A DNA stretch of 64,000 nucleotides from assembly GCA_963776055.1 (NCBI GenBank), contig CAVZLD010000009.1:496001-560000 (forward strand), given 5' to 3'. A program made the translations under genes and the position numbers. Positions 49,912 to 58,493 of the stretch are shown here, one piece after another. Position 1 is the first letter of the stretch; each line of letters begins with the position of its first letter. Source of the DNA: CAVZLD01 sp963776055. GTDB taxonomy: Bacteria > Planctomycetota > Planctomycetia > Pirellulales > Pirellulaceae. The notes below the pieces were generated by a model. That model was not told the origin of the DNA. It searched no databases and worked only from the letters and a program-made list of their open reading frames with translations.

Positions 49912-50965
49912 TCATCCGCTACAAACTTCCAATGCTTCGGTCCGATTCAGTTTCGAACCGGGCGGGCTCGCCGCATCACGCGACGATTCTGTCGCTCGAT
50001 GCAGCGAGTTGATCTGCAGATGTTCGACGATTCGCAGGATGGTCTGTTCCAGCGCGATGCGAGGCCGATAGCCGATGGCTTGCCGAATCTTTGTCAGGTC
50101 CGGGATGCGCCGACGCGTCTCTTCGAAGTGACTTCCGTAGACGTCTTCGAAGGGCACATACGTCTTTCTCGAACAACTGCCGGTGACTTCGATGACCAAA
50201 TCGGCGAGTTCGTTGATGGTGATTTCGGCGTCCGAGCCAACGTTAAACACTTCACCTCGAGCGTGCTCCAACCCGGACAGCGCGATCAGTGCGTCCGTAA
50301 CGTCGCTCACGTCACAGAAGCACCGCGATTGTTTTCCATCGCCGTAGATCTGCAGTGGCTTGTTCGACATCGCGGCTTCGACAAAGCGCGGGACGACCAT
50401 GCCGTACTGGGCGGATTGGAAGGGTCCGACCGTATTGAATAGTCGAGCGATAATCAAGGGCAGGTCGTGATACCGCGCGTACGACACGCCAAGAAACTCG
50501 TTAAGGGCTTTGCTGCAGGCGTAACTCCATCGCAACGCGCCGGTGCTGCCAAATACGAGGTTCTGGTCCTCCTGGCAGGCTTGTGACGATTTGCCGTAGA
50601 CTTCCGACGTGCTGGCAATCAGCACCGGTTTGCCCACGTCAGTGGCTGAGCCGCAGAATGCGCTCGGTCCCGTGCAGGTTGACCTCCATGCAGCGAGTCG
50701 GTCTTTCTACGATCAAGCGAACGCCAAGAGCGGCGGCCAAATGGAAAACGAAGTCGGCCTCCAGCACCAGCGCTGGTAATAACTCGCTCTTGCAGATGTC
50801 GCCAACGACCAAGCGGTAGTTCTTGTTCTGCTGAAACGTCACAATATTGGCTCGGCTGCCCGTCGAAAAATTATCGATCACGGACACTCGATGGCCTGAC
50901 TTGAGGAGGCGTTCAGTGAGGTGGCGGCCAATAAATCCGGCGCCCCCGGTAATCAACACATGCAT
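49912..50965 (-). CDS. NAD-dependent sugar epimerase/dehydratase (frameshifted)
   Basis: Extended short-chain dehydrogenase acting on a nucleotide sugar, about 350 residues. The N-terminal NAD loop GGAGFIG (residues 7-13) opens MHVLITGGAGFIGRHLTERLL. HLAAALGV and VNLHGTERIL follow. One base is missing near 50640: RILRLS ends in a stop, and the next frame continues VGKPVLIASTSEVYGKS, with catalytic Ser/Thr and then YACSK (Tyr-x3-Lys). LFNTVGPFQSAQYGMVVPRF and VFNVGSDAEITINELADLV are typical of UDP-glucose 4-epimerase or UDP-glucuronate decarboxylase relatives. It is the first gene of the minus-strand operon, divergent from the GT2 synthase, so it likely supplies the activated sugar. Exact reaction unknown. 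Confidence 0.88.
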
Positions 50966-51198
50966 GGGTTTCTCAGCTCACTTTGCGGTCGACACGCAAC
51001 GGGATAGGGCAATGGAATAAGTAGTACTGCGGCTTTGAAAGGTCGAATTGGCCAGTATCTACCTATATAGCACGCAGCAGGGCGGAATGCGGTATGTTGC
51101 CGCACGCATCACAGAGGCATCGTCACGACCGCGCGAGGTACGCTGATCGGAATGCGTCGTTTGATGAATGATGCGATTGGCAGGCTCTACAAGATGCT

Positions 51199-52558
51199 AT
51201 GCAATACTGCCGTGCAATCGTAGTTTGCCAGACGCATCTCCGGACAATTCTCTGGTTATCGGACTCGCCCGTGCTTGTAGAGTGGCATCATTGGCTGACC
51301 TCGCTCCATCCGGAACAGCTTGTTTTTGTCCTCGGACCCCTGCTCTTGTTGGATGGTCCTCGTTATGGAGTCAGCAAGCTGGTGATGTGTGCCTGGGATG
51401 CTTTTGCCGCGCTTGTCCACTGGTCTGTTGCCGATATCGCCTCCCGCACCTACTCGTTTTGCCCTTCCGTGTGTGTCGTTGTTCCGGCTTGTAACGAAGG
51501 TCGATTGGTGAGAAACACGCTCCAGTCGATCTGGGGAACGTACCCGCGACTGGAAATCATCGTCGTCAATGAGGCATCTCAGGATGATACGCTGTGCGTG
51601 GCTCGAGAATTCGAGAAGTCGCATCCTGGCGTGACCGTCCTGAGCAGGCCATGTCGAGGGGGCAAGGCCTCGGCGGTGAATCTGGCCCGCCATTACACGC
51701 AAGCGGACGTCCTCGTGTTGATCGACGGCGACTCCATCCTCGGGCCTCGGGCGATCTGGGAAATCGTTCAACCCCTGGCGGACCGGCGCGTGGGGATTGT
51801 CTCCGGCATGATCCGCGCTGAACGCCACGCAGAACCTCGTGACGCGTCTGCAATCCCTCGAGTACCTGAACACGATCCTGGTCGGTCGTACGCTTCTTGC
51901 GCGTCTGCATCTGCTGGGGATCTCTTCAGGTGCCTTCTCGGCGTACCGCACCGACTGCTTCGACCAGGGAAAAGGCAAGGACGTAGGGCCGACCGAGGAC
52001 CTGGATATAACGCTCCGCATCCGCAAATCCGGACATGATGTTGCCTTCGTCCCGACTGCCGTGTGCTATACCGATGTGCCTTCCACGTGGAAGGGCCTCT
52101 TCAAGCAACGCCGTTTCTGGGAGCAAGGCAGCGTGGTCAAGCTCTATTGTCGAAAACATATCGACATGGTCTATTTCTGGCGACCGGGTTTTCGGTGGAG
52201 CAATTTCTTCCATTTTACGGACATATTGTTCTTCAACCTGGTCTGCGTTTACTCGCTGTGGCTGTACCTTGCCGTGCTTGTCTGGATGCAGCCAGTGGCC
52301 GAGGTGGGCCGAGTTCTCGTCACGCTGTACTTGGGTTACCTTGGCTTGGAATTGATTCAGTGGATGACGATCTTTGTCTATTCTCGCGATTGGAAGAAAG
52401 ACTGGTCCACCTGCCTGGTTCTTCCCGTCTCGCCCCTCTATCAGTTGTTCTTGCGGTTCGTGTCGCTGATCGCGATCACGGAAGAGTTTCTGTGGCGCAA
52501 GTCGTTCGATGATGCGCATGTTCCTCGACACGTGCGCGAAGCAACTTGGCATTGGTAA
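51199..52558 (+). CDS. processive family-2 glycosyltransferase (polysaccharide synthase), frameshifted
   Basis: Inner-membrane GT2 synthase of about 453 residues, cellulose/chitin/hyaluronan-synthase type. An N-terminal membrane segment (LVFVLGPLLLLDG) precedes the catalytic domain: VCVVVPACNEGRLV, NEASQDDT, LVLIDGDSILG (DxD), GPTEDLDITLRI (TED) and FKQRRFWEQGS (the QxxRW-like motif of processive enzymes). A frame change near 51820, within CGCGCTGAAC, separates the DxD and TED halves; the restored text is ALNATQNLVTRLQSLEY. Two or three C-terminal helices follow (FFNLVCVYSLWLYLAVLVWM). It is divergent from the epimerase/HlyD/TackOD1 operon with 233 bases between. Together they resemble an exopolysaccharide synthase locus. 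The product sugar cannot be predicted. Confidence 0.88.
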
Positions 52559-52973
52559 CAATTGACGATGGAATCGCCTCCGTGTGCGATGCTGTCGCGC
52601 GGTCCTTCCTACACGGCCAGTTACCGGCAAGAATCGCATCTGGGTCAAGAACTTCCATCGTCTGAGGTAAGAGAAGCAGATGTAAATGCCGTGATTGGCT
52701 CGGCAAGGGAAGACGTTCTTCATTGCGAAAGGACGCGTCTGGGAGTTGAGCTCAAGCTGGATGTGGAAAGGAGCAGGATCCTGTTCTTCCGCCGTAGGCT
52801 GCTGCCTCTTCGTTGTTTGTTTGGTCAGCGGGAGACCAGTGCAGCGGTTCGCAAAGCCTGGCTGGGTCAGCCTCCTACCGACTCGAGGCTGTGCGCCGGC
52901 AGTCCCCAATCGCCAATTCGGCCACACGCAGGTCAGTACAACGAGGACGTATTGTCACGTGCCACGTCGTGGC
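52559..52973. other. intergenic region after the GT2 gene
   Basis: 415 bases between the convergent GT2 and TIM-barrel-like genes. A plus-strand open frame of 180 codons starts at 52562 but has no recognisable motif and runs antisense into the next gene, so I do not call it. No terminator was seen. Confidence 0.45.
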
Positions 52974-53973
52974 TCAGCGAGTCGGAACGACGTGTGAGTT
53001 TCGACTCCTCAACATCAAAGGCACTTGCAGGCTGTCCTTCGCTCTACGGTCATGGGGAATATTTTCCAGATAAGCAACAAGGCTATCGTAATGATGGAGC
53101 ATGATGCACCGGACGGCGTTGTTCCCGGAAAGTGTTTGCTGGATTTCACCCACAGCCTGTCGAAAGGCGGCCTGAGGCCTACCCCAAAAGGAGATCCAAC
53201 TCTCCTGCCCTTCTATCTTTCCTGTTTCGAGTCCAGGGCAAATGGTCTTGTCGATGGTGGATGCATAGGCCAACTCCTCTTGGACTGCATCGAGGATTTG
53301 CTTGGCCGAAGGTCGGTACGACATGATGCCAATGTAGTCGGTCTGATCCTGAACATGGTGAACCAAGAGCTTTCTTTCACCCGCGAACTCCACGGCGAAC
53401 TCTGGACTGTCCCACCACATCGGTACGTCCACCGACAGCTCCAAGTGGGGCGCCTGTTCCTGCAGCAGTACCTTCGCCTTCTGAAGGAACGACAGATAAT
53501 CCCGGATGACCTTCACCCGTTGCTCTCCTCCGGCTTTCCATTCCTTTGTCCCGTAGGGCTCTACGTCGTACTTCACGCCGGCCAAATGGGCCGTTGAGGG
53601 AAGGCGATTGTCAAACGCGATAATCGCTCGCAGGTCGTCGAGCGTCCTCTCGTGATTACGACGGAAGAACATATCCTGGCTACCCCTGAAGCGCATTTAC
53701 AGTGACACCCTTTTTCTGCGCCGCGATGACCAATGTCGCCAGCGCATTCGCGTTCTTCAGGGAACGCACTGCATTCCCGTTCTCAATGCCAACGTGTTGA
53801 TCCAGATGTGTGATTCCTTGTTCAGCACAGAAAGCGAGGAGCTTCTCCCTGGCTGTCTCCGTGCTGAAGGCCGCCTGGGGCCAAACCCACATTCCGAGCC
53901 GGGGCGTATCGTTCTGGTCGGCGCCGCATTGGATCGCGACGAGGAGTAGTATGAATAGGACGGTGTTCCTCAT
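52974..53973 (-). CDS. exported protein of unknown family, TIM-barrel-like (frameshifted)
   Basis: About 333 residues joined. The ATG at 53971-53973 starts a signal peptide (MRNTVLFILLLVAIQCGA); a start eight codons upstream is possible. The mature protein begins RLGMWVWPQAAFSTETARE, continues THLDQHVGIENG, and shifts frame at about 53695 (ALRGSQDMFFRRNHERTLDDL). LAGVKYDVEPYGTKEW, LELSVDVPMWWDSPEF, TDYIGIMSYRP and RCIMLHHYDSLVAYL follow. Alternating beta-strand endings and the DVEP, DVPMWW and MSY motifs suggest a barrel resembling glycoside-hydrolase-like proteins, but I cannot name the family. It is convergent with the GT2 gene, so a role in processing the same polysaccharide is possible. 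Confidence 0.65.
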
Positions 53974-54155
53974 CTCATTTGCTTTCAACTCGTTCATAGG
54001 AAGTTTCCGCCTATTCCTCGTAGGCGGTAAACTTGCAGCCTAACGCGCAGGTGGTTACCTGTCGTAAGTCGTATCCTAGTCGCTGCTTGCTTCGTCGTCA
54101 CTGCTCTCACTGCGTGGTAGGCCGTTTCTGCCCAGCGATCATCGGGGTGGCGGGC

Positions 54156-54703
54156 CAGTCCGTCCGCTGGGCTGCGAACGCCGCGTCCGCCGCGGTTTCG
54201 AACATGCGTGTAGATCATCGTCGTGACTTTGTCCTTGTCCCCCTTCCCCTCACGGACGGTGATCTCTCTACGCTCGAAGTCGAGATCCTTGATCCGCAAG
54301 CGAAGTGCTTCGAGCAACCGCAACCCACCACCGTACAAGAGCATGGCGATCAACCATTTATCGCCGCAGAGATGGGCCATGACTCGCGAGACTTCAATAA
54401 CGGTCAGGACGACGGGGTCGAACGACATCTTTGATTCGGTCCAGCGGTTGTTCGAGGACGTGCTCATAGAGCAACAGAATCGCGGAGAGCGCCTGGTTCT
54501 GTGTGGACGCCGCGACATGGTCCTCGACAGCCAGGCGGCTCAGAAATCGGTTTACATCGCCTTCGACGAGTTGACGCGGATGCTGATGGAATTCGATGTA
54601 CCTGCGAATCCAGTGAACGCAGGCTTCTTCGGTGCGGCGGCTGTAATGTCAAACGCGAAATGCTTCGATCAACGCGTCGTCTAAGCGTGGCGATGGGCGA
54701 TCC
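54156..54703 (-). pseudogene. decayed integron-type tyrosine recombinase
   Basis: Remnant of an IntI-like integrase. The N-terminal SAM-like part reads HYSRRTEEACVHWIRRYIEF, ending in LEQPLDRIKDVVRP, with a TGA at 54649-54651 where an Arg codon (CGA) is expected before HYS. A frame change near 54430 follows. The catalytic half begins DPVVLTVIEVSRVMAHL and continues LLYGGGLRLLEALRLRIKDLDF and ITVREGKGDKDK, carrying the first catalytic Arg. At about 54230 it jumps directly to VTTMIYTHVRNRGGRGVRSP. That removes the roughly 110 residues holding the H-x-x-R motif. The tyrosine in MIYTHV is still present. A stop, a shift and an in-frame deletion show real decay. The integron platform may be lost; no convincing attC sites were found. 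Confidence 0.8.
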
Positions 54704-56577
54704 AGATCTAGGCCCAACGGCTCAGTTCCGCCTCCACGCGTCCCCATGGCTCCGCCCCCCAGGCTCTGCAAACTAACCTCTTGGAGAATAGAACCGAACT
54801 CAGCCCGATCCAAGGCTCGCTAGCTATACCGATTCAGCAATCGGCTTATGAAATATCCGGGTTAGCTCGACTACCGTGGTCTGAGACGCCGCCTAAGGGG
54901 AGGGCATGCGCCGGCATTCTCGCGTTGACTGAGCCGCTACTACGCAGCTAGCCCCAGGATCGCGTCTAACGCACGCAGAGCCGAAAGGCAGTTCGATAGC
55001 TAGCTCACGATATAGTGCGTCATGGGGCTGAGCGAAGGACCTTCCTGGGTACGTGGCACGTTCGGGGTCCGTGTCAGGCAGGTGGAAGTAGCCGGCTGGT
55101 GGCTTGGGTGACTTTGGGAGTCAACCGGTGCACTTCCAAGTCGGGGCGAGTGTTCACACCGATAGCTCGGCCCGGATCATCGGTCACGATGACGCACGGT
55201 GCAAACCGAATCCCCGCTGGCCTCCTTCTGGCCGACCGAGCGCAGCCAGGTGACGACGCCGACAGGCACGACGATCACCCCGACGCAGAACGCACGGCGC
55301 TGCCCGGGTGCTTGTGACCGCGCGATGTGTTTGGTGCGCAGCCCAGGATCTTTCCCACGCCCCCCACCCCGCGAGGCGCGGTACCACGTAATAGCCCCTT
55401 CGAAATTCACACCACTTTTCGGTGTGAAGATGGGCAGACTCCCGGCAGCCCCGTGGGCACGAATCAGGTCGCCCGTGGTCCGGTGACACGCTCGTCCACC
55501 AGAGAGCCCGAGTTTTCGGCATCTTGATATGTGAGACGGCAATTTGGGACTCGATGTACCAACCCTTTGCTGGGATAGATGTTGCGCTGATGGTGACTCG
55601 GCAAAGGAACCCAAACGAGACGTTCCATCCCCCATCGGCGGGACGACTCATTCGGGCCGATCTCGCCAGCCGGGCATACGTCTTCGGGCGCGCTCAGAAC
55701 GCCCCATCAAACGTTCGCGCCGGCCAATTCGGGATGCTCAGGTCGCTTGATCTGTCATTTGGACAAGATTCGCCCCATTTGGCCAACCTTCTGTGGCTCA
55801 GCCGGTTTCTCCGGCTGCGACGCACAGGAGTTGTCGTCATCTGTCACGAACGGTCTTGGCCTCAACGACAAATGGCACGCCCATCCCGGGGCGATTCGCG
55901 TTCTGACGACCCGGAGATGAATGCGATCTTATTGACGACGGATTCGACTGGAACGGAGCCTTTTGAGGGCGATCTTGAACTCTCGGATTGACAACCCTCG
56001 TGGGGTGCCGGCGTGCGACAAACTCGTAGTTGTCGCCGAAAACGAGCAGACGGGTCGTCCTCGGTTCTATGCGTTCTCGGTCAACGATGTGCTGCGACTA
56101 GCTCGCTACCGAGTTTGCACTGGACGGAAAGTGCAAAGCCGTTGAAATTGCAACGGTTGGCGAGTTCGAGCCTCACGGCCCTATTCGAAGTGACAGCAAC
56201 CTTCTACGAACAGAACGCCTCTTGGTGAGCACAGTAGCCACATACTTGGGCAGACAGTGGCCGCGCTCGCGCCGCTCGGCCTCGACCGCATACAGCACTC
56301 CTGTTTCCCGTTCACCCGATACCAAACCGCAAAATCCGTGGTCTACTCTGCTACACGGGGCGGTCACTGGACCAATGCGGAGGTGAAGGAGCCGACATTG
56401 CCGGCCTCCGATGCACCGAAAAGCGTGCCGCGGGATTGATTTGCAGCCGAAGTTTGTGAATCATTGCTCTGATACAGGAGAGCCTGGGTGCAGGCGGGCC
56501 AGCCCCATTTATGGGACGAACTGGTTCTTTGTTCGCCTTCCGCACGCCGCGAGCCCCGAGAAGTAGAGGATTTCTTA
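54704..56577. other. gene-poor region of about 1.9 kb
   Basis: No reading frame here looks like a protein on either strand. The longest (55524-55991, plus) has no motif, ribosome site or family resemblance. The sequence follows the decayed integrase and may be degraded accessory DNA. No tandem repeat, tRNA or CRISPR was seen. Confidence 0.5.
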
Positions 56578-57392
56578 ATGGCCATTATCACCATCAGTCG
56601 TGGATCGTTCAGTGGAGGGAAGGCGGTTGCCGAGAGGTTGGGAAGAAGGTTGGGACAACCGATTCTCAGTCGCGAGGACGCGATTGCGCGGGCCGCCGAG
56701 TATTTTGGCATTCAAGAATCCGATCTCAAGGCAACACTCAGCAAATCTCCTCCGTTCTGGCAGCAGATGCCCGGCAAACGGTTGGCCTACATAAAATGCA
56801 TAACGGCGGTGCTGCTAGATTGCGCCGGGAGGGGAATCTTATCTACCACGGTCGTGTCGGTCACTTACTGCTGGCCAGCATCCCGCACGTGCTGCGGGTT
56901 CGTGTGATCGCCGACATGGAATATCGCGTCAAGTCCGCCTTGGAAAACGCCGGTCTCGAGCGAGAAGCGGCCTTGGCCCACATTCGGCGTGTGGATGAAG
57001 CCCGAAGCCAATGGGCACGACTACTCTACGGCGTCGATTGGGAGGACCCGCGGCACTATTCTGCGGTCTTCAATCTCGAAGATATGAGCGAGGACGGCGT
57101 TTGTGAAACGATTGCGTGCATGACCGAGTTGGATGAATTCAAACCGACCTCGGAAGGCACGAAACGCTTTGAGGACCTCCGCTTGAGCTGCAGGGTATGG
57201 GCCTCTCTGGCTGGCAATCCGAAGACACGCAGCGCCGCACTCGAGGTGACGGCCGACGACGGCGACGTCCTTATTCAAGGAACCGTGGGCTCGACCGCTG
57301 CGGCGGATCTTGTGCCGCAAATCGCCGGCGAAGTCGAGGGAGTCAAGACCGTTCGCTCGGAAGCCGGCATGGGCACGGACTGGCACTGGTAG
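56578..57392 (+). CDS. cytidylate-kinase-like protein with C-terminal BON domain (frameshifted)
   Basis: About 270 residues. GAGG precedes the ATG at 56578. The N-terminal P-loop-type fold begins MAIITISRGSFSGGKAVAER, the start seen in the cytidylate-kinase-like family, with the loop GSFSGGK. LSREDAIARAAEYFGI and SPPFWQQMPGKRLAYIK follow. A base is missing near 56830 (GCCGGGAGGGGAAT); then NLIYHGRVGHLLL, LRVRVIADMEYRVKSAL, ALAHIRRVDEARSQWARLLYG and VDWEDPRHYSAVFNLEDM continue. The last 70 residues (SAALEVTADDGDVLIQGTVG ... EGVKTVRSEAG) are a BON-like beta-alpha domain. These proteins are not classical Cmk; their substrate is unclear. It stands alone in a gene-poor area. Confidence 0.82.
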
Positions 57393-57449
57393 TTCTGGCT
57401 GACTCGAGAACGCAATCTTGTTCCCGCAATTGTACGAGGTGTGCTGACC

Positions 57450-57925
57450 CAACGACCTTCACGTCAATCCGCGCCCAAGTTCGGCTTCAGGAAGGAGATG
57501 GGATCGGAGTCGCGTCGCGTGCGAATGAATCACTCAACCGTTCCTATTCAGGCTTTCTATCAGCAGACACAGCGACGATTGCAACCGGCGGTGATGGAAT
57601 TATCCTGGCGGAGGCACCCGTGGATTTTGACGTGACGGAAGGTGACGTGACGATTCAGCTCGACGTCTTTGATGACATGATCGAGTTTTGGGCCTGGCCC
57701 TCTGATGAATCCATGCCGTTGGCACCAACTGTTTCGTCGGAGGGCGTTGGCGTCCCCGAAGGTTGGGTTTTTCTCTGGACTAGCAATGAATTTGCACCGC
57801 AAGTTGGGAGCGGCTTATTCCGATATGTTCAGCTTGCCACGCAACCGATCCCTGAACCGTCGTCAGGCGTGCTCGGGCTTCTCGGTCTGTTGGGCCTGAT
57901 GCGTTTGCGACGACGCAATAATTAG
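57450..57925 (+). pseudogene. PEP-CTERM protein fragment, N-terminus missing
   Basis: The frame encodes VDFDVTEGDVTIQLDVFDD, a short beta-rich segment with VPEGWVFLWTSNEFAP, and a complete PEP-CTERM tail (QPIPEPSSGVLGLLGLLGLM then RLRRRNN). No start codon with a ribosome site or signal peptide is visible upstream; the same frame simply continues back toward the kinase-like gene. It is therefore a truncated gene, or one whose start is hidden by an upstream frameshift. It is the first of four PEP-CTERM loci in the last 7 kb. Confidence 0.65.
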
Positions 57926-58493
57926 TCACGTGGACGAACCCTTACTGACGATTTCCTCCTATCCGCAGCTGAGTTCTCGGATGTCGAGAAACGAATTAGA
58001 GTTTTCCACGACGCGACCCATAGCTCCGATCAAGCTTGACCCGCCCCAATGCCTCCCGCCTTCGGTAAACTTATATCCGGTCGCGTCGCGAAAACTCTAA
58101 TTCGTTAGGTCAGATCGTGTCTTCGAACTGAGACTGGATCGGCGGCCGCGCGGTCGGTCTCTGCGAGACAAGACGACTTCGGCATGCACGACGGATCCCC
58201 AGACGGCAAAACACCTCGTCGAGTCGAGACGGGGTAATGGTCGAACGTCTTCCGGCACGTCTTCCGGTTTTTCCGCATCAGTGCATTGCCAGAGCGGCCT
58301 TCGCGCCTGTCCTGCGCCGTCATTTCTGTGTCGCAATCGTATTTCGGGGAAGATGAACGACGCGCATCGATGGGAGTAGGCTGGTTTCTGAACCTGCCCG
58401 GGACCAAGAGGTCTGCACACGGACGGCACTTCGCCGTCTCGCAGGGTCTGGATTACCGGTGGATTGCTGCGCTGCTGATCGAAGGAGAGCAAA
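57926..58493. other. intergenic region holding one inverted-repeat element
   Basis: 568 bases between two PEP-CTERM loci. Besides the 116-bp inverted-repeat element (57991-58106) I see no gene; a minus-strand open frame (58097-58666) is antisense and lacks motifs. Confidence 0.5.
57991..58106. repeat. 116-bp element with about 28-bp terminal inverted repeats
   Basis: The left end AACGAATTAGAGTTTT continues CCACGACGCGACC (57991-58019). The right end (58079-58106) is GGTCGCGTCGCG followed by AAAACTCTAATTCGTT. The arms are complementary apart from one short mismatch/indel at the centre of the arm. The 59-base centre is unique. It looks like a miniature inverted-repeat element or a large palindromic regulatory unit. 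No target duplication is obvious in the flanks. Confidence 0.8.

Noticed and set aside
52562..53104. 180-codon frame immediately after the GT2 stop
   Set aside because: No recognisable feature, and it overlaps antisense the 3' end of a better-supported gene; kept as a gap description instead.
54036..54970. GCCTAAC and GTCTAAC words that could be attC R boxes near the integrase
   Set aside because: No matching GTTRRRY partner with an intervening imperfect palindrome lies at attC-like distance.
55177..55991. Overlapping open frames of about 150 codons on both strands
   Set aside because: No ribosome site, motif or domain; composition differs from neighbouring real genes and the strands compete.
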